Shown in pieces: positions 11,802 to 24,552 of a DNA stretch of 64,000 bases. The notes under the pieces are model-generated. The model made no database searches. It was not told where the DNA came from and worked only from the letters and a program-made list of their open reading frames with translations. The stretch is from assembly GCA_027922465.2 (NCBI GenBank), contig BQMF02000016.1, forward strand, positions 310,001 through 374,000, in the 5' to 3' direction. How positions within the stretch are numbered: position 1 is the first letter of the stretch; every line of letters begins with the position of its first letter. Both the position numbers and the translations under genes were made by a program. Source of the DNA: Turritopsis dohrnii (Eukaryota; Cnidaria; Hydrozoa; Anthoathecata; Oceaniidae).

Positions 11802-14800
11802 GTATTATCCTTCTTTCCTTATGCTGTGGTGGACTTCACTCATCAACTGTCGTACTAAGTAGCATTAATGTCGATATCAGCAACAGCATTAACATTAATG
11901 TTTCAGACGCACTACCCCAGTCAAGCTTTCCCCCGGAAATTCTCGTATCCACTGCTCATGAATTTCTTCAGACGATACCAACTCCAGCTAGTTCTATCGG
12001 AACTAACTTCAATTCTGATGTACCTTGTGTTTGTCCCGTGGGAAGTGTGGTTTCTCTCCCAAGCACAGTAGCAGGTCCAGTTGATTCATCAAACATTATT
12101 GTGCCCTCGAGTTATGCCAATCAAAATATGTTATCAAGTTATATTGATTCTGCTGCATCAATTATTTATGCCTCACAGTCTATTTTAAGTGATCAATCGA
12201 GTGCATTTGTTGAACCATCTCTGGCTTTATCATCAAATATAGATATTGCTGCCTCTCCATCTATTGGACCTTCTTTGCCAGCAGCTGAGATTTCTAGCTT
12301 ATGGATACCACAATCTTCGCATTATGTTGCTCCAAATTCTTGTATTTGTATTCCAATTGCAAGTACTAACATTGGTCCACAGCAATCGATAGGGGTTCCA
12401 GCTTCAAGTGCTTACAACATTCCACAGCAATCTGTAGGGGATCCAGCTTCAAGTGCTTACAGCATTCCACAGCAATCTATAGGAGCTCCAGCTTCAAGTA
12501 TAAATATCAATCTGCAACAATCTACTGGAGTTCCTGCTTCAAGTGCTTATATCAATCCGCAACAATCTACTGCAGTTCCTGCTTCAAGTGCTTATATCAA
12601 TCCGCAACAATCTACTGAAGTTCCTGCTTCGAGTGCTTTTATCAATCCGCAACAATCTACTGCAGTTCCTGCTTCAAGCGCTTATATCAATCTGCAACAA
12701 TCTACTGCAGTTCCTGCTTCAAGTGCTTATATCAATCCGCAACAATCTACTGCAGTTCCTGCTTCGAGTGCTTTTATCAATTCGCAACAATCTACTGCAG
12801 TTCCTGCTTCGACTGCTTATAATCCGCAGCAATCGATAGGAGATCCAGCTTCAAGTCCTGTTCCAGCATTATCTTCGCTACATGGCGTTCAACCTTCCAC
12901 AGTTACAAATCTCTATTCTTCTGCAGTCCATGACAGTAACAGTACTTCAGATTTTAGTATACAGCCATCATCAACACATCTAAACCATAGTCAATTTGTG
13001 GAAATTCAAAGTACTCCATCATTAGCAATTAATGATAGTATAATTATACAGTCAACATCCCTGAACCAGAGTAACTACCAGTCAATTCAAGTGAGCCCAT
13101 CATCAGTGATTATAGAAATATCATCAAGCATCGGTCCGACTAGAAGGCCTCATCCTCCATACTCAAACGGATTGAATAGCTTGAATGGGATAACGATAGA
13201 TGATGTGATTGATTTAGTTGTCGGTGAGAAGATAGCAATTTCTAATGATGGCTCAAGTAATGGAACCTTTGAGTTATGGAAATCTGGTCAATGGTTACAG
13301 TTACAAGCTGTTACTACGAACACTGCTGTGGTTCTTAATGGATCAACTAAAATTCGGTATCTAAATACTATCATACATAAAATATTCACTGGTCAACAAG
13401 GAGTATTTTTGTTGACTATTATTCTTTTTTATCTTTTATCTACTTTTAGATTTAATCCAGATGCTGGATTTCATGGCATAGCTATGTTTAATTATTCACT
13501 AACACATTCAGTAGCTGCAACAACAAGCACTACAGGCTTAGCAACACATCTGTTTTTAATGGTAGTCCTCCCTAATAAACCCATGGTGAAATTCACCTCC
13601 AGTGGCACCGAATTTAACACCACGATCCAAGAAGATTCAGAATGTACTTTGTTTACAGTGAGTAGTATTTCTTTTGAAAGTATTTTTGTTATAATCCACT
13701 TAAAGATTGTAATTCTATCAAAACAGTAAATGTCTAAAAATATTGAATTTAATTTTATATTTCAGTTGGATTCTATTATTCAAGTGAAGTCACCTTCTAA
13801 TCAAAGTAATATTGATGCAAATTTACAGTCAATGATCAATGGAACCTTCTTGACGCAATACAATCAAGCTTTGAATACATTCTCATCCTCAATGAAGCCT
13901 GCATATATCATAAGAAAAGTTGATATTGATAATGGTGAGACTTGTGGAACTTGTGGAACTGCTTATTGTAAAATATTAGATAGTTCATTATTCGCCATTT
14001 CTTTTGCATTTATTTTTTCAGGTGTCTGGTATTATGGCAATAGTACTGAGACTGTAAAATTCAAGAACAGAAAGAGTGATGTTTTTACTTCATCAACTGA
14101 GTTTTGCTTCAATCCTTCTAATAATTTTGTTGGTGTCGTTTCCATGAATATTGGTCCAGTAATAATTGGTGATAACGGAGTGACTTATAACAGTGATGCT
14201 TCTGTTCGGATTAACATTTACGTAACAGAAGTTAATGACCGACCCATTCTCCAAGGACCATACATTATTGATGCAACATATATTCCTTTTAACCTTTCTG
14301 ATTATGATACCAGTGGAACAACAATATCAGTGATAGTGGGGAAGAAAATATCTTCAACAAGTCAAACAAAAGTTGCTGAAGATCCTGACGGTCCTTTACC
14401 TGGTACGAGTAATACCTAGTACTTTTACTTACGATTATAAATTTTATCAAATTAATGTTATCTGTTTGCATTTGTAATATCATTATGATAGTAATTTTTA
14501 TTGTAATTGTGATAGTAATTCAGTCATAAAATATTTGAAAAACATTTTACATTTCCTGTTTAATTTAGGTATTGCCATAACAAATTATGCTGGAGATCTG
14601 TATGGCTCATGGGAATATTATTGCAATGGAACTTGGCAAACACTTAACATTACAAACACTTTACCACTGGGTAGTTCTAATTCAATGGATGTGGTGTTAC
14701 TTTCACCAAGCGATAAGATTCGCTTTACACTTAGTGGTGACAAATTCTGGGGTAAATCAGGAAAGGACCTTTATTACGAGCCTGAATTTAGTTTTGTGGC

Positions 14801-17800
14801 CTGGGACCAAAGTGATAACAAGCTTTGCGGACAAAATACTTATAACACTAGTGGCTTTCAACCGTCACCATTAAGTAACTTGAAGAACTTCCGAACTATG
14901 AAGCAATATCGTATTGGTTGTGCTAACAAGCCATGGACCAAAGATGCCATAGTAGATTCTTGTGGTGTTTGTGGCGGTGATAATAGTACATGTCTTGGTT
15001 GCGATGGAGTCCTTAACTCTGGTGCTGTTTTAGGTAAGAAATCACCTGGTGATAATATATGATGTGCATTGTCAATCTTATTTTGATATTTGATTTTAGT
15101 TAGTATTTTTGTAGATATTATACTTACCCATTTTTGTGGATATTCATTTTTCAGACACCTGCAGTAATTGTACCGGAGGCACGACAGGTCGTGTAGCTGA
15201 TTTCTTCCGAGATTGTTTGGGTGAATGTGGTTTATATTACAATGATTCCTGTGGATATTGCCAGTTGGTAGGGACCTTTGTTAACTTCACTGATTGTAAT
15301 GGTGACTGTGGTGGTAGTGCTGTAGTCTCGAAATGTGGTATTTGTGTTGGAGGCAATACTGGAAAATCTGTGAACTATTGTAAGTTAATATCTATATAAT
15401 GGATTGTATAGAATAAACTTACTGACATATTTCTTTTTCAATAAATTCTTATCATTTGTTATAAATCCTTCATCATAGCTATGGACGCATGTGGGGAATG
15501 TGGTGGTAATAACTCCACCTGTTCAGATTGTGATAACGTTCCCAACGGTGGAAAAGAAATTGATTTGTGTAAAAAGTGCTTACTTCCTACTGATGTGAAT
15601 TTCAATTCTGATTGTACATCATTGGGGGAATTCTCACCTACTGTTGGTTATGTCACTGGTGGTATGAAAGTTAATCTCATTGCATCTGGATTGGCTACAT
15701 ATAGCAGTGTAGCATGTAGCTTTAATGGAACTTCACTGTAAGTCTTTCATGCTTACTACATGTCTACTGAGTGTTAGTTGAATGAGTTCATTCACTGTTA
15801 ACTTTTGTTATAATATTTCAGGGTTAGTGCAGCATCATCAAAATTTGAAACAGTAAATGGCAAAAAAACGTCCATTAAAATTGTGACCCCTGCATCAATT
15901 GCAGCTGGAACATATACGATTTCTTGTGTTCTCGGATCTGACCCAGCAGTAACAGCAGTTGGAACTATTCTATTCATAGACGAATCATCAATATCGGTTA
16001 CTCACATACAGCCAAATGTAACCAAGATTCAGACAGCAGAAGTTGTCACTTTTGTTGGGGTAGGATTTGTGAACAGCTCTGAACTACTGTGCTTGTATGG
16101 AAAAAAGAAAGAAGAACTGCAAGCCACATATATAAGTAGCAGTTCTGTATCATGTCCTGTTCCAGCACAAACAAAATCTGTGATAAATGATATCTATTTA
16201 TCATTTGTAAACTATGATAGGGAAAAGCATTTATCCCTCACCGAAAAGCACTATATATCAGTGAATGTTCCTTATGTCACATCTGCTTCATTTGACAATC
16301 AAGGAGCTTCTGTCCTGGTGCAGTTTAGTGATAAAGTTAGTTTTGTTGATAAAACGTCAACATGTCAGGATGTGTATCCACAGAATTATACTTCATTCGG
16401 AAGTAAGTACAGATGCAAGTTCACATCAGATCGTGTGATGAAAATTGTCATGCTGTCTGGACCAACATTTCAGCCGGGATCACTGTTTATTGACTTAACT
16501 AAAGTGAAAGTTAAGAGATCTGAACATACTATATATCCCAATATATCACAAGATTTCACAGTTAGTGGTCCATCTACACCAATTGTTCCAAAGATTGAGC
16601 TGATTGGATCTGCTGTTCTTGGTAAGTCAACATTCCAATTTGGAAATTATCTTTTCCTTTCAAACCCTTCCTAATGTTTCCTTAATGAGCTACATTCTTT
16701 CACTGTTAGGTGTATGTGACCCTATGAAACTCCGTGTAAATATCATTGGTGGAAGTGGTGGTCGAAAATTATCTTATCAGTATTCAGTTACTTGGTCTAA
16801 CGTTAATAGTGGTTCGGCCAATGGTGTTCAATCAGCTGCATTGGCAAGTATCAATAACACACTTTTAAGTTTATCCCAAACAACTCGAAGGATCACAATT
16901 GAAAAGAATGCATCTTTGATTGGAGTTACTCTTACGTTTAAAGTGGTAGCAACAAATTTTCTTGGAGCATCATCATCTAGTGAGTTTGATGTGAAGAGAG
17001 AAAACAGAGCATTACCGCAGTTATCTATGTCTGATACGAAAATCTCACGAAAAGTCTCTGAAGATATAAGTGTCAAAGGTACATTTTAAACTTTATATAG
17101 TATTGACTAAAAGTATACAAAAGTTACTTTCTTTATCCATATTTCATTCCACAATGCTAAACAGTAGATATCTCATGTCATTTAGCAAATGCCAAAATTT
17201 CTGACTGCATCGACCGAAGCTCATTTGCTGCAAAGTTATCCTTTTCTTGGTCCATTGAACCATCTGTTGGTGTGGACTTAGGGAAGACGGACCTTCCGAA
17301 ATTACGAATTGGTGCCGGACAGTTAAAAGGTGACAAAACATACACTCTGACGGTAGTTGTGGCCATGGCACAAGATCCAACACTTCAAGTAACTGGCTCA
17401 GTGGAATTGACCACAATAAGTTCCCCTTTGATTCCTGCTATCCAATGTTTACAAACTGTTGGAGCTGATGAAACACTAGAATTATATGGTGGATTCTCGG
17501 CTGATCCAGACAAAAGTGGTGACACACCCAGGTATATATGGTCAGTCACCAACATTGATAAAACACCCGTCGTTATGAATGGAAAGGCTGTAACTCTTAC
17601 AGAAGGAGAAAAGATATCCATAAATGTTCGTCAAACACTCCCACCTAAAAAAACTTATATCGTATCACTCAAGTATAGAGTTGGTAATCGAGTTGGAACA
17701 ACAACAGAGAATGTTTATGTTGCACCTGGAAGTCCACCTTCAGTGAAAATAAGGCCAATTGGAAGGAAGGTGAATCCATCCAAAGTGACACGTATTCGAG

Positions 17801-20800
17801 CAACTATCAAAAGTTCCACATCCTGCGATTATCTGTGGTCAAGTGAAAGTGTGACTGGTAAGATAGCTTCTAACTTTATAGATAATGAATTGTTATAAAG
17901 TTTGCGAGAAAACTAGAAGTCAACATTTTTGTACCAGGAAATCTCCATGAGAAAGCCAACCTTTTGTTTAGCTTGTTTATCCGCCATCTTGATGTTAGGC
18001 ATTCCAGAGCCATTTCTTATTGCTCTTAATGAGGGATTTCTCCTGATGACATCAATGCACTGTAATAGTTTACAAATTGAAAATTTGGCGATGATCAAGA
18101 TACGATCTCAATGATACCATGTTGCATTTGTTTTGTTTTCTTTACAGATAACGGCTATGCTTCAATCGACCTAAGTGCAGATCAAGTGATCACGAAAACC
18201 TCGGGTTCTTTCACTGGTCGAACAACAGTGACACTAGTTTTAAAAGCTGATGTCTTAGCTGGTAATACCTTCTACCGATTTAAGTTAACAGCAACGAATG
18301 CAGATGAAACAGCGACTGCTATTATTGACATAAAAACGAATGGAGTGCCATCTCCAGGTGAGCTATTTTAAAAATTATTCACCTACAAATGAAAGGTGGA
18401 CTTTGATGATGGAAATGAAACATTACAGTTACTTTTTAGATATTTATTTCCTGACCTTCTACCATTTCAGGTGTTGTAACCATCTCACCAAGTCAAGGTT
18501 TATCCTTAAACACAACGTTTACAATATCTTTGACTGAAGGATGCACTGATCCTGATGGCGATTCTGTATCTTATCGATTTGGTATCAAAAGAATATATAA
18601 CAACATTGAGGAGATTCAGATTTTTCAACCTCAGACTGATAATATATACTCTTTAACCCTAGCAACTGGTAAGCTATGAACCTTCTATGGCCACTTGATA
18701 AAACCTTCCATCGTGTATGCTATTCTCTACCAGTGGATGATTCCATAGAGGTTCAATATTTACGTTATATTTTCTATCCTTAGGAAACTGGACAGCGGTA
18801 GTGGTATGTATAGATTCGCAGAAGGCATTCTCAATGAATTATGGGAGTGAAGTTTTCGTAGAATCAGCTCCAATTTCCAATGCAGCGTTTGATGAATTTG
18901 GAAGCAAAATGCAAGATTTGGCTGACTCTGGTGACATCAATCAGTTAGCTGGTATGCACAAAATGTTTTTGTTTGTCGTTTTTTTTTGTGAAATCAAATC
19001 AACTTGAGGAATTGAGGAAAACCATCTTAAATTTCGTGTTTCAGGTCTTTCAATCACCGTCATGACTGCTTCTCAAGCTAATGGAGGACAAAAAACCACT
19101 GCTGAGATAAAATTCCAATCAGACACAACAACATTGGTATAAGATTGTTTTGTTTTTATCAGTTGTTTTTTTAACTAGCATTATTTAACTGTCAACATTT
19201 TTGGTTTACATTCAAGATGGCGAACAAAGCGGACGGCGGTGCATTGCAAGATGAGGACGCAAAGGACCAAGCGGCTGGCAGTTTTGCAAAGTTGACTGAT
19301 GGTGGAAAAGAAAACTTTGATAAGAGTACTATCTTGAAAGTGCTTAATGCTCTGGTTAACATCATTAGTGGTGGCTCTGGTGCTAAAAGAAAAAGAAGAG
19401 CTTTGAGTGGATCATCAGCAACAGAAAAAAACCCAGCACAGGTCTGTTCAAACGTCCTATACGAAAAAAGCGATTAAATGTTTTATAGATTAGTTAGGTT
19501 GTTAGGTCACTTTGTCTGTATTGTAACGATAACTATAACGATTATATATATAAAAAGGCATCGTGATAATATACCGATAAAAACCGTAGGAGCTTCCTTG
19601 TCGACATTCAATGACGTATTGGGCCGGCTATATTGGACTAATTGCCAATGACGTAACAAATCTCTCATGGATACCACATATCTTACTTTCTGTTTTCCCG
19701 TCATTAGGTTGAACAATCTCTCGCTACATACGTCAATTTGATTGATCCACTTCAATTCGACTCGACAACACAAAGCTCAAAAACATCACTTTTGAATGCG
19801 TTAGACACATTTGCTCAAAGTATGTGCGTCAATCTCTCACCTGGAGAAGCTGCTAGGGTAGCGAAAACTAGCCTAGTGGTTGTGTCCAGCGTCAATGAAG
19901 AATTCAACGATGTTGACACGCAATATGTGGAGTTAGGTTGCACTAATTGTTCAAGCTATATGAATGGACCGAATCACGTTTTATTTGGATCGTCTATGAA
20001 GGCTTTATATGAATCTTATAGCTGTGACTCCAACACTCAATGCACGAGTGTTTGTGTTTCATCATACATTGTGAGTATAGTTTGTTACGCTCATTCATAT
20101 GTGATTTTTTCCGCATTTTATAAGAAATGAGAGAATATGGGTGCAAGAAGGATATGCTGGATGTAAAAATCAGCAGGTCTTCACACAGATTAGCTATCAG
20201 AATGTTTTTGGCGAAATTGTTCGATGAAAATGTGATAATGTTTTTGTTCTTAGATGCCGAATGATTTATTATCATCTTCTCTAAATACTTCCATGATGAG
20301 TAGTGTGCTTGCCATCAAGATGTTTAACCCTCAAACCTATGACGACTTGGCAGTGGTTGATATCCAATATGGATCTGTATTCAAACTTCTCTCGACAAAA
20401 TCAACGAACAATTCATATCTTGTAAGTATAATGCACTGATATTTTAAGAGATTCTCAATTCATACCGAGTTTCAAGCTTTCATTGACTTCATCATATCTT
20501 TTGTTTTTAGTGCCACAGATGGGATACCTCATCTAGCTCATGGACACAAGATCACGTTGTTACTGTTACCCCGAAGGGTGTTACATCTAATGGTTTAACC
20601 TACATTAGCTGCAACGTTACGAAATTAGGCTATCTAGCCTTGTTCGAAGGACCAGTAATTATTGAACCAACAGGTAGCAAGTCTAAACAAATACTTGACT
20701 ATGACCAAAAGCTTCCCAGTGGGCAAAGTTATTGAAAAATTACTGCGTAGGAGTGCATTTCTATAGAAATATACACCCTATTTCAATAAAAATGATCTTC

Positions 20801-21835
20801 GTCGCTGTGACTTTTGGATGATGTTTATGCATGAATCCTATGTTCAATGTTGACGACCTTATTTTCTCTTCATCATTATTTTTTGTTTATTTTTTATTGC
20901 AGTATCAAGTACGACTGTTGCCACGCCAACAATTTCGGCAAACAATTCAGTTAATGTGACGTCAACACAAGTTGCTCATGTTAACGCTACACCGAGTACG
21001 GTTGCAGTAACGGCCTCATCTGTTTATTTGACGACAACGCCGATGCCAAGGAAAAATTATCCACGAAAGTGTCAGCTGACCTTCCCAGGGAATTGCTCTT
21101 TGATCTTCAATGTGACAACAAAAGCAGCTGCAGCGTCAGAGATCAAAACTCAAATAGCTACTGCCGCCCAAATCAACGAAAACACAATGAAAAAGTTCAA
21201 CATAAGTTGCGGCAGTGTAGTTGCTGAGTGGGAACAGACATACGACAGTACTAACTCGACAGAAGAACTCGTCAACGCCATCCAGAACGCCGTCAGTGCC
21301 GGGAAAGTTGGAAACATTAGCGTCAACGGTCAAACACTTTCTGCTGACTCAGCATCATTCCAGGCTACAATTATTGAGCCAACAACCACCGTCGCACCGA
21401 CAAGTAAACCGGATGACGATTTGAGTGACGGTGCCATTGCTGGAATAGTGATCGGTGTGTTAGTGGGAATCATTTTAATTCTCGTATTATTCTACGTCTT
21501 TTGCATTCGAAAGAAAACTCGTAAAGATCCGACAGTCGAACCGAACGATAACGATCTGGAGCTAAGAGGTTTGTAGAAGCCTGTTTGTTGATCTTTTAGT
21601 TTCTTGCTTCGGCGTGACTTATAATGTTACGTCATCAAAATAAATTTATGTTGTGAAATGACTTTGCGAATGACTGTTTTCGTTGGTACTTGTTGATTAT
21701 CCTTGAAATATGACGTTTGAAAATTTATGGAACGTTTATAACATGGCCTTCAATTATTCAGTAACTATCATTTTTCATATTTATTTATTTATTATAGGAA
21801 AGTCTAACCAAGGCTATCATGATGAAACTATTTAA
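11802..21835 (+). CDS. Large single-pass receptor with REJ, IPT/TIG, GAIN/GPS-like and SEA-like domains
   Basis: Exons joined in phase: 11802-13356, 13450-13657, 13766-13934, 14022-14402, 14569-15033, 15155-15379, 15479-15737, 15822-16621, 16710-17078, 17186-17857, 18148-18357, 18471-18668, 18784-18951, 19045-19136, 19217-19441, 19708-20070, 20254-20421, 20511-20673, 20903-21576 (stop TAG), or splicing at 21568 to 21798-21835. About 2,450 residues; the first exon with ATG is not found. Order: end of a signal peptide (ILLSLCCGG), Ser/Thr-rich stalk with eleven 15-residue repeats, two cadherin-like repeats (KIRFNPDAGFHG type), Cys repeats (DSCGVCGGDNSTC, DACGECGGNNSTC), IPT/TIG, REJ region, a basic KRKRR site, a GPS-like segment (CHRWDTSSSSW), SEA-like fold, one helix (AGIVIGVLVGIILILVLFYV) and a short tail. 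Runs of phase-1 introns suit a shuffled extracellular protein. It resembles the ectodomains of sperm receptor-for-egg-jelly and polycystin-1 proteins but lacks the polycystin channel. Role unknown; adhesion or recognition is inferred. Confidence 0.85.
12374..12860 (+). repeat. Coding minisatellite, 45 bp x 11 (15-residue QQST.VPASSAYINP repeat)
   Basis: Inside the first long exon of the receptor, eleven tandem units of 15 residues have the pattern QQSTAVPASSAYINP. The central units differ by only a few bases, so the array is probably still expanding and contracting in the population. It is Ser/Thr/Pro-rich, as in an O-glycosylated stalk. The unit length is a multiple of three, so another frame also stays open, but that is a by-product. 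Confidence 0.9.
19410..19424 (+). other. Candidate furin cleavage site in the receptor
   Basis: Exon 19217-19441 encodes GAKRKRRALSG. A basic KRKRR stretch followed by ALS in an extracellular, otherwise acidic/Gly-Ser-rich loop fits a proprotein-convertase site. It lies in the part of the protein that corresponds to the GAIN region, N-terminal to the GPS-like segment. Confidence 0.5.
20714..20819. mobile_element. Short MITE of the CACTGCGAAGGAGTGC family, copy 2
   Basis: Starts CCCAGTGGGCAAAG, then GCGTAGGAGTGCATTTCTAT, the central TTTCAATAAAAAT and the right arm CTTCGTCGCTGTGACTTTTG. The outer right end is degraded. It lies in the intron between the GPS-like exon and the last exon of the receptor gene. 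Confidence 0.8.
21639..21644 (+). terminator. AATAAA polyadenylation signal for the short receptor transcript
   Basis: AATAAA 63 bases after the TAG at 21574-21576. It would end a transcript that does not splice to the exon at 21798, so choice of C-terminus may be coupled to poly(A) site use. Confidence 0.5.
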
Positions 21836-22282
21836 AGAATGTCACGGATTTGTATATAAATAGTGGTATGGTTGCCTAGCGTCAGAAAGAAGTAATTGTT
21901 GTCGTTCTTCGCTCGGTAGAGGGGCGAGGAAGGTCGTTGCTCCGAAAAACGACTCTTAAACGAACAGTGTCAAGCTATTCTTTTGATTGAAAAAGAGTTT
22001 CGAACGAAATTGTAGCGAAACCGCATGGCGAGGTATCCCCGTTTGTTTGTCTTTTTTTTTCGAAAAAGAATTGGTGGTGAATTTTTTATGCAATTGGTAG
22101 GAAGACTTTTTTGTAAACGTCACAGCAGCCTCGTCTTGAATGTTGATTGTTGTTACGTAATACTTGACACTTGAGGATACACTGCCAACTTCTGTCGTGA
22201 GAGATGACGGTGTTGTGACGTCTATTACTTACGAGACTTCTGAAACGTCTGCACGTCCAAACTTTCTAATTTTTTAATTATT

Positions 22283-22310
22283 AAGGAAACTGTTCAAGAA
22301 CAGTTTCCTT
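22283..22310. repeat. Perfect 13-bp inverted repeat (hairpin)
   Basis: AAGGAAACTGTTC, two bases AA, then GAACAGTTTCCTT. The arms match perfectly. It lies about 450 bp past the last receptor stop codon. Could be an RNA hairpin in a 3' UTR or a protein-binding palindrome; no other support. Confidence 0.7.
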
Positions 22311-22442
22311 GGAAACAAATATGGCATCCATAATGTCGGATGGAGCTATGAAGTATTCTTATTCATAAATGAAATACTCGTGTTTCAGTGCTTATTTATG
22401 AGAAGACTTTTTCTAAACTTATTTGCGCAGCTGCGCGATGTT

Positions 22443-22835
22443 TTAATATTTGATCGTACGTCCTTTGTGTATATACTCGTATAGTTCTTCTAACGGATTG
22501 ATATCTTGATTGACGTCATCTTTTTGTGTAAAAGAACCTATTGTTTTAACCTGTGGCACTTGCGTTTTTACAAGCCCAGAAAAGAAAGCAAGATAGCAAT
22601 CCGTTCGGAAGTTACTAAAATCCGTTCGGACGTTACTAAACAGAAAAGGAAGCAAAATAGCAATCCGTTCGGAAGTTACTAAACAGGACACTGCACTTTT
22701 TACTCTTTTATTGATTAATAACAAAAATAAAATATTGTTAAAAATATGTTCTTTGAACAACTCTTCCCCTCCGAAAGTTTCTGTTCTTGTTTTAACTAAA
22801 AGAACGAGGTTGGTTTCGTGATTACTTCGCACCAC
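22443..22835 (-). CDS. Doubtful open frame, possible 3' exon of an unidentified gene
   Basis: A 130-codon minus-strand frame. Its last 40 codons (VKTIGSFTQKDDVNQDINPL, then EELYEYIHKGRTIKY and stop) have protein-like composition and follow a possible acceptor near 22550. The upstream half overlaps tandem CCGTTCGGAAGTTACTAAA repeats and reads like noise. No partner exons or family found, so only a weak candidate. Confidence 0.15.
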   Translation of the reverse strand: MVRSNHETNLVLLVKTRTETFGGEELFKEHIFNNILFLLLINKRVKSAVSCLVTSERIAILLPFLFSNVRTDFSNFRTDCYLAFFSGLVKTQVPQVKTIGSFTQKDDVNQDINPLEELYEYIHKGRTIKY

Positions 22836-23687
22836 ACCACATAATGAGTGATAATGTTTAACTATGGTTACAAATTAGACGAGATGTTATCTTACGGAGA
22901 CAACACCTTTATTAAGGTCGAAGCATATTTATAATCTTGTGTAAATCTAACTGGAAAAAAAACTTTATACAGGGAGAATAATGGCGATAAAAGCCACGTG
23001 TGTATCATTACATAATGGAGATAAAATATAACGCTGTGTATTTATTATTTATTACTGTAAAATACGGAGATTTGCAAAAATAAGTAGTTGAAGAGAAACG
23101 TGGTATTCCTTCTGTCTCCCTGACAACCACTTGTTCCGTATAATACGTCACGAAAATCAAGATATTTTTTAAATATCCAAACCGGCTGTAAATATCCAAA
23201 GTTTCTTAGTCTCTTGCTTCTATTTGGAAGAAAGAGTTAATAAGCAAGATTAGTCTGGCTAATTAAGGCAAGATTACAAAATCGACCACAAGTTAGCGAT
23301 GATCGGTTTTTGTATGTGATAACTGACTTTACTAGTCTACGATGTTGCATTGAAATTAAGCACTCAGTAAGATAGATGGCTTGGTGAAAAGGATGATAGG
23401 CTAATGTAAAGGGTGGGACCTCGATACACGGGAGTCGTTACTGGTCGATCTTACAGAAGCACAGAATCGATTAGGGACATGACTGAAACAACGATAAGAA
23501 CGCATTCTTTGAAATGTAATTTTCTGACGTACTTTGTGAATGCGATGAATAACCCAATCAACTTCATGTCTGTGTACAAAAACCAAGTATCATAAAATAT
23601 TCTGTTATAATAAGACGTAAGACACTACTGTCACAATTGCAGTTGATTGAGATTATTTTCGTCGCTTTTTATATTCGCTCCAAACTA

Positions 23688-23756
23688 TTGATAACACATG
23701 CCCTAGGCCTCACCCTTTACATTCAACTTGGTAATTTTGATAACACATGCCCTAGG
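23688..23756. repeat. 20-bp direct repeat
   Basis: TTGATAACACATGCCCTAGG occurs at 23688-23707 and 23737-23756; a shortened GATAACACATGCTAG follows near 24330. Probably fragments of a dispersed repeat. Confidence 0.6.
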
Positions 23757-24009
23757 AATTATATTTGTTCTTCGGTCCTCATCCTTTAGCTGAAGGGAAG
23801 TAAATTCACCAAAAATACAATCCTTTTTTTTGAAATGACGTAATGTTCTTGCTGACATATTTATATAAGTAAATTTGCCAAGATAAGAGAAATAAGACAA
23901 TTTCCGTTTCCAAAATAATAAAATAAAAACGGGTTATCGGATTTTCGAGAATAAAAGGTGCGCATTTTCGAGGGAAACGTTACTCGGCGGGCACATTTGT
24001 AAAATAAAC

Positions 24010-24079
24010 CTGCGAAGGAGTGCATTTCTTTATAAATAAACACATACTTATAAAACCTCTTCGTCGCAGTGACTTTTAA
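24010..24079. mobile_element. Short MITE of the CACTGCGAAGGAGTGC family, copy 3
   Basis: Diverged copy with TGCGAAGGAGTGCATTTCTT on the left and CTCTTCGTCGCAGTGACTTT on the right. Downstream of the HOIP stop codon. Confidence 0.7.
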
Positions 24080-24552
24080 GGATTTTCCAAATACATTTGA
24101 GAATGTACATTTGCACATTTGAATGCAATGCAATGGCGTTGTAAGTAAATGAAACCCGCCCTTTGAGTTGCAAGCTGCAAGAGCGCGAAAAAAATTGAAG
24201 AAAAATTCGAAAAAATACGGCATTCAATTCTAACTAAAATTGTAGAATGTCTTGTTGTGGAACTGTAGTAAGGGTAAAAATATTTACGTGTTAAGTCATA
24301 ATAAAAATAGCTCGCTCTCCGTCGTCCTGATAACACATGCTAGATAGATAATACCAATTTTTCCTTCGGCATGTCCAAAATATCGAAACGTGAATTCTGA
24401 TGATGAAAAGGGGTTGTGAATTATAATTTCGTGAAAGTTCTTTTTAAAAAATTCTCGTATTTACGAAATGAGCATCAACACAAAATTTTCAAAATGTCAT
24501 TAAAATATAAAGTCATATAAAATATCAGTTTGGAGATCCAATATAACTGAAT

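Larger units (their letters stand above)
21836..24552. other. Intergenic region between receptor and HOIP 3' ends
   Basis: The two genes converge here. It holds a perfect hairpin (22283-22310), CCGTTCGGAAGTTACTAAA direct repeats at about 22602-22684, a twice-repeated TTGATAACACATGCCCTAGG (23688-23707, 23737-23756) and one MITE copy (24010-24079). A minus-strand frame at 22443-22835 is listed separately. Nothing else is supported as coding. Confidence 0.5.

Noticed and set aside
12543..12839. Long open frame overlapping the receptor's 15-residue repeat in another frame
   Set aside because: The repeat unit is a multiple of three, so any frame without a stop in one unit stays open throughout; Leu/Gln-rich repetitive product with no splice or family support.
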